DNA from: Natronospirillum sp. | Lineage (GTDB): Bacteria; Pseudomonadota; Gammaproteobacteria; Pseudomonadales; Natronospirillaceae | Length of the DNA: 36,309 nt | Assembly: GCF_022565775.1 (NCBI RefSeq) | Contig: NZ_JAIUMC010000021.1 | Span: 1 to 36,309, forward strand | Direction: 5' to 3' | Shown: positions 16,171-23,592 of the stretch, piece by piece | Layout of the letters: each line of letters begins with the position of its first letter | How positions within the stretch are numbered: the first letter of the stretch is position 1 | Notes under the pieces: generated by a model | What the model saw: the letters and a program-made list of their open reading frames with translations, nothing else | What the model was told of the DNA's origin: nothing | The model's database searches: none | Made by a program: the position numbers and the translations under genes

Positions 16171-18249
16171 ATGGCTTATAACGACGTCACGCTCATTGCG
16201 TATTCAAGCGCTGGCGCTCTATCGCTGATTTTCACCCTGTTCCTGTTTTACGCTGCGGTGGCTGAACGCTGGAAGTGGCCAATAGCCGTAGCCGCCGCCG
16301 TGCAAACAGCCTGGTTGGTCACCCTGTCTGCGTCTCTGGCCAATCAGCAGGTCAGCAATGACAGCATACTGGCCATGGAGGCCGCCCACTTTCTTACCTG
16401 GATTCTGGGGCTCAATCTGGCGCTGCGCCTGTTGCGGCCTGAACAATGGCCGATTCATCTTAAAATCTCCCTGTTGATCGGCGTGCTGGCCTACGCTGTG
16501 GCTCTGGTCGACATCTTTATCAGCCCTTTTGATACCACCACTGTCTACTTCTTCTGCTTCCTGGTGCTCTCTCTTGTCGCACTGGTCAGCCTTGAGCAGT
16601 TGGTACGCAATGCACGCAGCGGTCGCTTTATCAAGCTACTGGGCATCAGCCTTGCCCTGGTGTTCCTTTTCAACGTCTATCTTTATGCCCAGGGCATTAT
16701 CAATCGTCGCGTTGACCTGATAGCGTGGCAGGCCCGAGCTGCCCTGCTGATGGCATCGTCTGTGCTGGTGGTCGGTGCCGGCCTGCTGTTCCGCGACAGT
16801 GACACACAGCCGACCGGACTGGGCATTTCGCGGCCGGTTGCGTTCTACTCGACGTCTTTGGTGCTCAGTTCCGCCTCTGTGATTCTTCTGGCCATCGGCG
16901 GCTACTATGTGCGCTCCATGGGTGGCCACTGGGGCATCTACATTTTCACCCTGATGCTGTTTTTCTCGCTGATCGCCCTGTCCGCGCTGTTTCTGTCCAA
17001 CAGTGTCCGCTCTGTCCTGCAGGTCTGGATCAGCAAGCACTTTTTCCGGCACAAGTATGATTATCGGCGCGAATGGCTCAGCGTGATCAGGGCCTTGTCC
17101 AACGAGCCCAGCTCAGATCATGTCTATGAGACGGTGTATCAGGTGATTGCGACCACCTTTCAGTCGACCGGCGGTGAGGTATGGATCCGCCAGGGCATGC
17201 AGTATCGCAAGGTCTACAGCCGCACCGGTCAACCCACAGTGATGGCAGACCTGGTGCCCAGTGACCACCCTTTCATCACTGTCATGCAGGACCATGAATG
17301 GATTTTTGCACCACAAGCGGAGGGCGGCCCGCTGGCAGATCACAACCATACGATACCGGAATGGGTGCGTTCCCATCAGGATGTGCAATTGATCCTGCCG
17401 TTGATTGCCCAGAGCCAACTCGTCGGATTTGCACTGCTGGAGAAAGAGGGCCTCGATGCCGACCTGACCTGGGAAGATCTGGATATCCTCAAGACGGTCG
17501 GCCGCCAACTGGCCAACCACATACTGATTCACCAGCAGGAACAGCAGTTGTCGGAAGCCCGCCAACTGGACACCTACAACAAGCTGTCGGCCTTCATCAT
17601 GCACGACCTGAACAACCTGGTGGCGCAGCTGGATCTGGTGGTGAAGAATTCCGCGCGGCACAAGCAGAACCCGGCCTTCATTGACGACATGATCCTGACG
17701 GTAACCAACGCCGTCAACAGAATGAAAATACTGATGCAGAAATTTGGCCGCTCGGATCATGATGCACCGACCCGATTCTCCGTTTTCGAGGCGGTACAGG
17801 CCAGTATCGATGCCTGCAAGGGCAATGTGCCGCCGGCCAGACTGGCGCTGAACGGGCAGGACCAGGATATACAAGCAGACCGGGAACGCTTTATACTGGC
17901 GATCAAACACCTGATAAAAAATGCACAGGAAGCAACATCCGAGACGGGCACAGTTGATGTGTCAGTGTCTACACAGCCTGATGGGGGTCTGATGATCTCC
18001 ATTGACGACACGGGCACCGGCATGAGCCAGGAGTTCATCGAACACCAGTTGTTCAAGCCTTTCGAAACCACCAAAACAGGCCAGGGAATTGGTATTGGTG
18101 TCTACCTGACCCGCAGCTATCTGGAAGAACTAGGCGCCAACCTGGAAGTGGACAGCGCCCCCGGTTACGGCACCTGCATGACCATAAGATTCGAAACCGA
18201 CCACCAAAGCGATTTCGCTACCAGTGAACGGATGACAGTAACGGACTGA
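16171..18249 (+). CDS. prsK: PEP-CTERM/exosortase system histidine kinase PrsK
   Basis: This 692-residue membrane kinase is the sensor partner of PrsR. It has about eight to nine N-terminal membrane segments (residues 5-290), a GAF-like region (about 310-460), a phosphoacceptor helix with His478 in FIMHDLNNLVAQL, and an HATPase domain with N-box HLIKNAQEA and G-boxes DDTGTGM and GQGIGIGVYL. This architecture and the HDLNNL helix are diagnostic for PrsK, which is found only with exosortase systems. prsR begins 6 bp downstream. The ligand is unknown. The lipoprotein genes just upstream may be co-regulated. Confidence 0.93.
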   Translation: MAYNDVTLIAYSSAGALSLIFTLFLFYAAVAERWKWPIAVAAAVQTAWLVTLSASLANQQVSNDSILAMEAAHFLTWILGLNLALRLLRPEQWPIHLKISLLIGVLAYAVALVDIFISPFDTTTVYFFCFLVLSLVALVSLEQLVRNARSGRFIKLLGISLALVFLFNVYLYAQGIINRRVDLIAWQARAALLMASSVLVVGAGLLFRDSDTQPTGLGISRPVAFYSTSLVLSSASVILLAIGGYYVRSMGGHWGIYIFTLMLFFSLIALSALFLSNSVRSVLQVWISKHFFRHKYDYRREWLSVIRALSNEPSSDHVYETVYQVIATTFQSTGGEVWIRQGMQYRKVYSRTGQPTVMADLVPSDHPFITVMQDHEWIFAPQAEGGPLADHNHTIPEWVRSHQDVQLILPLIAQSQLVGFALLEKEGLDADLTWEDLDILKTVGRQLANHILIHQQEQQLSEARQLDTYNKLSAFIMHDLNNLVAQLDLVVKNSARHKQNPAFIDDMILTVTNAVNRMKILMQKFGRSDHDAPTRFSVFEAVQASIDACKGNVPPARLALNGQDQDIQADRERFILAIKHLIKNAQEATSETGTVDVSVSTQPDGGLMISIDDTGTGMSQEFIEHQLFKPFETTKTGQGIGIGVYLTRSYLEELGANLEVDSAPGYGTCMTIRFETDHQSDFATSERMTVTD

Positions 18250-18255
18250 GCTAAC

Positions 18256-19617
18256 ATGGAACATCAGGAACGCGTGATACTCATCATCGAGGACGATGAG
18301 GGGTTGCAAAGCCAGCTCAAGTGGCACTTTGATGATTTTGATACCACCATCGTCACCGTCGCCAACAGAGAGGCCGCCCTTACGGCCGTGCGTCAGCATG
18401 AGCCCATGGTGGTCATTCAGGACCTGGGCCTGCCACCCGACCCGGACGGTGTTACCGAAGGCTTCCGCTGCCTGGCTGACATCCTCAAGCTCACCAGTTT
18501 TGCCAAGGTTATCGTGCTCACCGGCAAGGGCGAGCGCGAAAATGCGCTGCGCGCCATTGAACTCGGGGCATTCGACTTCTACACCAAACCCATTGATACC
18601 ACCGAGCTTGACCATGTTGTGGGGCGCGCCTTCCATGTGGCGGACCTGGAGGCCGAAAACCGCCACATGCAGAAAGTCCGCGGCGCCGAGGGCGGTCTGG
18701 TGACACGCCATCCGGATATGCTCAAGCTCTGCCGGGTAATCGAAAAAATCGCTCCTTCGGAAGTCACTGCCACCCTGATCGGCGAGAGCGGCACCGGCAA
18801 GGAAGTGATGGCCCAGATGCTTCATCAGCTCAGCACCCGCAGCAAAGAACGTTTTGTGGCCATCAACTGCGCTGCGATTCCGGAAAACCTGATGGAAAGC
18901 GAGCTGTTCGGCTACGAAAAAGGGGCCTTTACCGGTGCCGACAAGATGCGCCCCGGCAAGATCGAATCTGCCGATGGCGGCACCCTGTTTCTGGATGAAA
19001 TCGGCGACATGCCGCTGTCCCTGCAGGCCAAACTGCTGCGCTTTCTGCAGGAGCGCCATATTGAAAGAGTGGGGGCGCGTAAATCCATGTCCGTCGATGT
19101 GCGCGTGCTCTGTGCCACCAACAAGAACCTGGAATCCATGGTCAAGGACGGCACTTTTCGCGAAGACCTTTATTACCGTATTTCCGAGATGGTTTTCGAC
19201 ATTCCGCCGCTGCGCGAAAGAGACGGTGACAAGGCCCTGCTGGCGCGCCATTTTCTCAACAAATATGCGGTAGACCAGTACGCGCGGGTAACCGGCTTCT
19301 CCGACGAGGCCATTGCGGCCATCGAGCGCTACAACTGGCCGGGCAATGTGCGCGAAATGGAAAACAAGGTCAAAAAGGCCATCATTCTGGCTGAAGGCAA
19401 AATCATTCAGGCCGACGACCTTGGACTGTCGACAACCAGCACCGCCATGGCGTCGCTCAACCTCCGGGACGCGCGACAGGAAGCCGAACGCAAAGCGGTC
19501 ATGCAGGCCCTGTCGATTACCGACAACAATGTTTCGGCGGCCGCCAAATACCTGGGTATCACGCGACCGACCCTATATGACATGCTTAAGAAATACTCAC
19601 TGACACCGGATAATTGA
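18256..19617 (+). CDS. prsR: PEP-CTERM system sigma-54-dependent response regulator PrsR
   Basis: The 453-residue regulator has three domains. A receiver domain occupies residues 5-125 with phosphoacceptor Asp56 in VVIQDLGLP. A sigma-54 AAA+ domain occupies about 150-380, with Walker A GESGTGKE near 176 and the sigma-54 contact loop GAFTGA at 223-228. A Fis-type helix-turn-helix closes the protein (AAKYLGITRPTLYDMLKK). It should be phosphorylated by PrsK and drive RpoN promoters; candidate -24/-12 promoters precede all four PEP-CTERM genes downstream. The start follows prsK by 6 bp, indicating one operon. Confidence 0.94.
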   Translation: MEHQERVILIIEDDEGLQSQLKWHFDDFDTTIVTVANREAALTAVRQHEPMVVIQDLGLPPDPDGVTEGFRCLADILKLTSFAKVIVLTGKGERENALRAIELGAFDFYTKPIDTTELDHVVGRAFHVADLEAENRHMQKVRGAEGGLVTRHPDMLKLCRVIEKIAPSEVTATLIGESGTGKEVMAQMLHQLSTRSKERFVAINCAAIPENLMESELFGYEKGAFTGADKMRPGKIESADGGTLFLDEIGDMPLSLQAKLLRFLQERHIERVGARKSMSVDVRVLCATNKNLESMVKDGTFREDLYYRISEMVFDIPPLRERDGDKALLARHFLNKYAVDQYARVTGFSDEAIAAIERYNWPGNVREMENKVKKAIILAEGKIIQADDLGLSTTSTAMASLNLRDARQEAERKAVMQALSITDNNVSAAAKYLGITRPTLYDMLKKYSLTPDN

Positions 19618-19653
19618 TTCGGACAGCTCATGGAACACCACGGAGAGAGCACC

Positions 19654-22278
19654 ATGACCAAGTTACCTCGCACTCGCCACCTGCTGATACTGCCCACACT
19701 CTTTCTGGCCCTCGTGATCGCGGGCTGCTCGAGCAACAACGCTGAATCACAGGCAGCCGAACACCTTGAGCGGGCTGATGTCTATGCCAGCCAGGGGCAG
19801 TACCGCTCAGCGCTGATAGAACTCAGAAACGCACTGCAGAAAGACCCGGAAAATGTCGCGCATGCGCTCAGCCTGGCAGACATCTATCTGTCGGTTGGCG
19901 CCAGTGACCTTGTTCTTGAATCCCTTCAGCCCTGGAAGGAAGACGAACCTCATGCCGTTGCCATTCCGATGGCTCGAGCCCATGTAAATCTTGGCCGCCA
20001 TGTTTCAGCCGAAGACATGCTGTCGGACTTCAGCCCCGAAACACCCGAGGAAACACTGGACTACGAGCTGGTCCGGGCTGATATAGAGCGCCTGCGTGGC
20101 AACTACGAGGCCTCTGCTGATCAATTTTCTACCCTGCTCGAAGCCAATCCCGGCAGCATCAGGGCTGCACGCGGTCTGATCACTGCACTGATCGCTCAGG
20201 AAGAGCTGAATCAGGCCGATCAGGTTGCCAGTGACTGGATGTCAGAGCATGGCAAGGATTCCGAATTACTCTATGCACGAGGCTTCGTGGCGTATCAGAA
20301 CAACGCACTTGATGCGACCTCCGATCTGCTGACTGAAGCCCTGGAAGAGCTGCCCTCTTCCGATACCTTCCTGCCCATTAGGCGCCAGATCCTGACCCTG
20401 CTTTCACGCACTGCCACCGAGCAGGGCCAGATGACCGATGCCCAGATCTACAACCGCATTCTGGCTGAAAATACCAATGTCGACCTCGAACGCGGTATGG
20501 AAACCGCGATGGAAGCCATTGCTGAAGGTGATCTGGATACAGCGCGCAGCACACTGGAGACCATGCTGCAGCAAAACCCGAACAACAGCATGGTTGGCAT
20601 GATGCTGGGTGCCGTTGCGCTGGAACAGGGCGACATCGAAGAGGGTGAGTCGCTGCTCTCGGAGTCCATCGATGCCGAGACCAGCCCGGTGCCCTTCCTG
20701 CAGATGATGACCATGGCGCAGGTAGATCGCGGGCGCAGAGAGCAGGCACTGGCCACTCTGGAGCGGGCGCTTCTGGCGCGCCCGTCCGATGTGGACCTGC
20801 TGGCCATGCATGGGGTGCTGGCACTGGCTGAACCCGCATCAGCCGACCGAGGTGTGGCCAGCCTGTCCAAGGCACTGGAAATCGACAACCGCCGTACCCG
20901 GCTGCGCATGGCACTGGCACAGCACCATCTCCAGAACAACCGCACAGAACAGGCGCTTGGTCAATTGCGTTCAGCCTTCTCTACCAACGCGACCGACTGG
21001 CCGGTTACCAACTTCTATCTGTCCACTCTGGTCGACAATGACCTTGACAGCGAAGTCAGTGAAGTCCGCGATGTGCTGAGCAGCAACCATGGCGATGCCG
21101 ATTTTGCCCAGTTGTTGATTGCACTGGCTGATTATCAGCTGGGTGACACCAGCGGTTCCATACAGCGTCTGGAGCAGCTGACATCCGGCCTTGAAGGCAG
21201 TTGGGCTGAACCGCACCAGGCGCTTGCCGGCCTGTATCGCGCCGAGGGCCGCAACGCTGATGCCATCGAGCAGTATGTTATGGCAGCCCGACGCAATCCT
21301 GCACAACCAGCACCCCTGCAGGAAGCAACACGGCTTTATCTGCGCAATAACAACGTTGCCGACACTGCTGATTGGCTGAATGATATTGCCAACAACACAC
21401 CGGCTCTGGCCCCGCCCGCCAACACCATCGCCGCAGACCTGTTTCTGCAGAGCGGCGACATCCAGGCTGCGCGCCAGCGAATTGAACGAGCATCGACCAG
21501 CGAGACTGACTATCAGGCCCGCGTTCGCGCACGTATTCTGACTGCCGAAGCAGAGCAGGCTCAATCTGATGGCAACTACAACCAGGCTGCATCAAAACTG
21601 GCCGAAGCCATCAGTCTGCAGCCAGACAACCAAGGGTATCGACTGTTGCTGGCTCGCTCTAAAACCTCTGCACAGGAGTTTGGTGCCGCTCAAGAGACAC
21701 TGGATCTGATCAGAGAGGAATTCGGACGCAGTGCCGCCTGGCTGGTTACTCAAGCTCAACTGACTGAGCAGCGCGACGGTGTCGAAGAAGCTTACGACTA
21801 TCTCTCTGAAGAATGGCGCAATGAACCTGCTTCAGGCATGGCACAGGAGATGCTTCGCCTGGCAGGACGTGCTGCGCCGGAAGACATGCGGTCGATTGCC
21901 GAACAATGGACAGACTTGCAACCCAATAACGCCCAAGCCTGGCAGATCAGAGGCGACATGGCTCTTGGCGATGATGACCGCCCTGCCGCCATTGAGGCCT
22001 ACAGAGAGGCGCTGAACCGCAACCCGAACAATGTCATAGCACTGAACAACCTGGCCTGGGTGCTTGGCGAGGAAGATGAGCCTGAAGCGATTGAGCTAGC
22101 TGCACGCGCCGCCGAACTGGCCCCTGACAATGCAGCCGTGCTGGACACTTACGGCTGGATACTGTTCCGTCAGGGTGATCCTGAGCAGGCGCAGGAGATT
22201 TTGCGTCAGGCTCATGAACTGGATCCAGACAACACCGACATCGCTCAGCATCTGGCCACAGTGGAAGACGCCCTGTAG
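19654..22278 (+). CDS. prsT: PEP-CTERM system TPR-repeat lipoprotein PrsT
   Basis: PrsT is a large TPR protein that accompanies exosortase systems. The 874-residue product has a signal peptide with lipobox LVIAGC (Cys25), then tetratricopeptide-type helical repeats throughout, clearest at the end (NPNNVIALNNLAWVLGE, then DNAAVLDTYGWILFRQGD). ATG at 19654 is chosen over 19630 because GGAGAG lies just upstream at a suitable distance. It probably scaffolds polysaccharide export or protein delivery in the periplasm; that role is inferred. It follows prsR by 36 bp and ends before a strong terminator. Confidence 0.92.
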   Translation: MTKLPRTRHLLILPTLFLALVIAGCSSNNAESQAAEHLERADVYASQGQYRSALIELRNALQKDPENVAHALSLADIYLSVGASDLVLESLQPWKEDEPHAVAIPMARAHVNLGRHVSAEDMLSDFSPETPEETLDYELVRADIERLRGNYEASADQFSTLLEANPGSIRAARGLITALIAQEELNQADQVASDWMSEHGKDSELLYARGFVAYQNNALDATSDLLTEALEELPSSDTFLPIRRQILTLLSRTATEQGQMTDAQIYNRILAENTNVDLERGMETAMEAIAEGDLDTARSTLETMLQQNPNNSMVGMMLGAVALEQGDIEEGESLLSESIDAETSPVPFLQMMTMAQVDRGRREQALATLERALLARPSDVDLLAMHGVLALAEPASADRGVASLSKALEIDNRRTRLRMALAQHHLQNNRTEQALGQLRSAFSTNATDWPVTNFYLSTLVDNDLDSEVSEVRDVLSSNHGDADFAQLLIALADYQLGDTSGSIQRLEQLTSGLEGSWAEPHQALAGLYRAEGRNADAIEQYVMAARRNPAQPAPLQEATRLYLRNNNVADTADWLNDIANNTPALAPPANTIAADLFLQSGDIQAARQRIERASTSETDYQARVRARILTAEAEQAQSDGNYNQAASKLAEAISLQPDNQGYRLLLARSKTSAQEFGAAQETLDLIREEFGRSAAWLVTQAQLTEQRDGVEEAYDYLSEEWRNEPASGMAQEMLRLAGRAAPEDMRSIAEQWTDLQPNNAQAWQIRGDMALGDDDRPAAIEAYREALNRNPNNVIALNNLAWVLGEEDEPEAIELAARAAELAPDNAAVLDTYGWILFRQGDPEQAQEILRQAHELDPDNTDIAQHLATVEDAL

Positions 22279-22297
22279 GCAGTGTAAACCCACTCTG

Positions 22298-22330
22298 AAA
22301 GCCGGCGGACTTTTCGTCGGCTTTCTTTAC
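22298..22330 (+). terminator. Rho-independent terminator after prsT
   Basis: A 10-bp stem AAAGCCGGCG / CGTCGGCTTT with one G-T pair and a GACTTTT loop is followed by a short T-rich tail. It lies 19 bp after the prsT stop and would end the prsKRT transcript before the PEP-CTERM promoter. Confidence 0.8.
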
Positions 22331-22349
22331 ACGCATTCACAAGACGCCT

Positions 22350-22373
22350 CTGAAACCCGCCTGCAGCAAGGCC
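22350..22373 (+). promoter_or_regulatory. Conserved 24-nt upstream box, candidate PrsR-binding site (copy 1)
   Basis: The block starting CTGAAACCCGCCTG and ending AGCAAGGCC is repeated at 23407-23430 with one base difference. It contains GCCT-N6-AGGC dyad symmetry, suited to a dimeric Fis-type DNA-binding domain. It ends 9 nt before the -24 GG in both copies, about -47 from the expected transcription start. That is closer than most sigma-54 enhancer sites, so the assignment to PrsR is an inference. Confidence 0.5.
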
Positions 22374-22381
22374 ACTAGTCA

Positions 22382-22397
22382 TGGCACGATAAAAGCA
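22382..22397 (+). promoter_or_regulatory. Candidate sigma-54 (-24/-12) promoter of PEP-CTERM gene 1
   Basis: TGGCACGATAAAAGCA matches the RpoN consensus: GG at 22383-22384 and GC at 22395-22396 separated by exactly 10 nt, with a perfect TGGCACG half. The expected start is near 22408, just before the leader hairpin. PrsR, encoded upstream, is a sigma-54 activator. Confidence 0.8.
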
Positions 22398-22411
22398 TGT
22401 ACTTACAGGAC

Positions 22412-22432
22412 GATTAGGGCGGAGCCCTAATC
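22412..22432 (+). promoter_or_regulatory. 5' leader hairpin preceding riboswitch 1
   Basis: GATTAGGGC and GCCCTAATC form a perfect 9-bp stem with a GGA loop. It lies at the predicted 5' end of the transcript, directly before the riboswitch. The same hairpin with one mismatch precedes riboswitch 2. It could stabilise the RNA or take part in switching. Confidence 0.65.
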
Positions 22433-22506
22433 AGTCTTGCCAAATCTCTCGTGAGAGAGGGGCGGAAAGCCACGGACCTCACCGAGGTAGCCGGGTTGCA
22501 TGGAAA
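22433..22506 (+). promoter_or_regulatory. c-di-GMP-I (GEMM) type riboswitch in leader of PEP-CTERM gene 1
   Basis: The order of conserved parts follows the c-di-GMP-I aptamer: GCCAAA, a stem capped by the GNRA tetraloop GTGA (TCTCTC/GAGAGA), GGCGGAAAGCCACGG, a variable stem (ACCTC/GAGGT), then AGCCGGGTTGC. By alignment to the V. cholerae Vc2 aptamer the ligand-contacting G20, A47 and C92 correspond to 22439, 22466 and 22499, all conserved. The 21-46 pair is changed from G-C to C-G on both sides, a compensatory change that supports the fold. The ribosome-binding site follows 15 nt downstream, so control of translation is possible. Confidence 0.75.
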
Positions 22507-22532
22507 GCTCAATACTTATATGGAGATATTGT

Positions 22533-23306
22533 ATGATCATCCGATCATTGAAGACTGCTAGCCTCGCAGGTTTTACTGCGATCGCTCTCGCCGGTGCGGT
22601 GCAAGCAGCACCCATCATCAACGTCAGTGCCATGGGCAGCAATGCTGCCGAAAGCATGGCCAATGCTCAAGCAGCCGAAGCCGCGTTTCTGGCCTCACTG
22701 CACGCTGGCAGTGCTGTTACCGAGACTTTCGAGTCTTACTCTGCAGCAACCAGCAGTGGCGACCAGTTCACCAGCCTGACAACTGACGCCGCTTCGTTCA
22801 ATTTCGACCTCGCTGGCTCTGGCGGCTTGTGTGCGAGCGCAACATTTGACTGTAATGGTGGCATGGCCATTCTTGACGCAGACACCACCCCGTTCTTCGG
22901 TCGTTTCCCGATGCCCGATGAAGCCGGCAACGTGAACTGGCTGGACAGTATGGACGCTCAGGAACTGACCGTCTCTCCGGCGGAAGGCTACAACTCGATC
23001 GGTTTCTACATGACCGACCCGAACGACGCCGGCGGCCGATTCGAGATTGGCGGTGAGACTTACGACTTCGGCAAGGTGTTCGGTAACAACGCCATTGGCT
23101 CTGGCTATGCGTTCTACGTCAGCATCTTTGACTCCGAAGGCCTGTCGCCTTTCACTATCTACACCAATAACGCGAGCGACGGTTATGGTATTGATAACGT
23201 GACAGTGGGTAACATGGCCAGTGTACCCGAGCCGGGTACCATGGCACTGCTCGCCCTCGGCATCGCCGGCCTGGGTGCGGCACGTCGCCGCCAAAAAGCT
23301 GCCTGA
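22533..23306 (+). CDS. PEP-CTERM exosortase substrate protein 1
   Basis: The 257-residue exported protein has a signal peptide (TASLAGFTAIALAGAVQAA) and a C-terminal PEP-CTERM sorting signal: VPEPGTMALLALGIAGLGAA followed by RRRQ. The exosortase would cut and attach it at the outer surface. ATG at 22533 is chosen because GGAGAT lies 5 nt upstream. The middle region is unassigned and related to the next gene (AAEAAFLASLHAG against AAEASFLSSLHSS; NSIGFYMTDPNDAGG against NALGFYLSDANDQGA). It probably contributes to the extracellular matrix. Confidence 0.9.
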   Translation: MIIRSLKTASLAGFTAIALAGAVQAAPIINVSAMGSNAAESMANAQAAEAAFLASLHAGSAVTETFESYSAATSSGDQFTSLTTDAASFNFDLAGSGGLCASATFDCNGGMAILDADTTPFFGRFPMPDEAGNVNWLDSMDAQELTVSPAEGYNSIGFYMTDPNDAGGRFEIGGETYDFGKVFGNNAIGSGYAFYVSIFDSEGLSPFTIYTNNASDGYGIDNVTVGNMASVPEPGTMALLALGIAGLGAARRRQKAA

Positions 23307-23332
23307 CCTCCGGGTTGACAGCTAAAACAAAA

Positions 23333-23357
23333 AGCCAGCCTTGAGCTGGCTTTTTTG
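23333..23357 (+). terminator. Rho-independent terminator after PEP-CTERM gene 1
   Basis: A stem AGCCAGC / GCTGGCT with loop CTTGA runs straight into six Ts. The same hairpin follows PEP-CTERM gene 2, so it was duplicated with the gene. Confidence 0.85.
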
Positions 23358-23359
23358 TT

Positions 23360-23385
23360 ACCGACGGGCGCCGTCGGTTTTTTTT
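23360..23385 (+). terminator. Second terminator, tandem with the first
   Basis: An 8-bp stem ACCGACGG / CCGTCGGT with loop GCG is followed by eight Ts. The pair of tandem terminators isolates the two PEP-CTERM transcription units. Confidence 0.85.
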
Positions 23386-23406
23386 ACACAAGATTCGAAA
23401 ACCCCA

Positions 23407-23430
23407 CTGAAACCCGCCTGTAGCAAGGCC
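23407..23430 (+). promoter_or_regulatory. Conserved 24-nt upstream box, candidate PrsR-binding site (copy 2)
   Basis: Same block as 22350-22373 (CTGAAACCCGCCTG then TAGCAAGGCC), with the GCCT-N6-AGGC dyad intact and the identical 9-nt distance to the -24 GG. Conservation here, while the surrounding DNA differs, suggests a protein-binding site. Confidence 0.5.
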
Positions 23431-23438
23431 TCCAGGAC

Positions 23439-23454
23439 TGGCATGATAATCGCA
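23439..23454 (+). promoter_or_regulatory. Candidate sigma-54 (-24/-12) promoter of PEP-CTERM gene 2
   Basis: TGGCATGATAATCGCA has GG at 23440-23441 and GC at 23452-23453 with the required 10-nt spacing. The expected start is near 23465, immediately before the leader hairpin. Confidence 0.75.
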
Positions 23455-23469
23455 TGTTGTTCAGCGGAC

Positions 23470-23490
23470 GATTAGGGCATAGCCATAATC
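23470..23490 (+). promoter_or_regulatory. 5' leader hairpin preceding riboswitch 2
   Basis: GATTAGGGC and GCCATAATC form a 9-bp stem with one G-A mismatch and an ATA loop. It occupies the same position relative to promoter and aptamer as the hairpin at 22412-22432. Confidence 0.6.
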
Positions 23491-23562
23491 AGATGCGCCA
23501 AACCCCTCGCGAGAGGGGGACGGAAAGCCACGGACCTTACTGAGGTGGCCGGGTTGCATGGA
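23491..23562 (+). promoter_or_regulatory. c-di-GMP-I (GEMM) type riboswitch in leader of PEP-CTERM gene 2
   Basis: This is the clearer of the two copies: GCGCCAAACC, stem CCCCTC/GAGGGG with GNRA loop GCGA, then GGACGGAAAGCCACGGACC, a short stem, and GGCCGGGTTGCATGG. ATGC (23493-23496) can pair with GCAT (23556-23559) to close the aptamer. G20, A47 and C92 equivalents are 23497, 23524 and 23557. The same C-G swap at the 21-46 pair is present. Downstream, GTTC and GAAC (23574-23577 and 23589-23592) can enclose the GGGGA ribosome-binding site, a possible expression platform. Confidence 0.8.
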
Positions 23563-23592
23563 AAGCAAATAAAGTTCATGGGGATTACGAAC

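Noticed and set aside
18130-19251. 373-codon frame opposite prsR
   Set aside because: It overlaps strong REC and AAA+ domain coding on the other strand and shows no family motif of its own.
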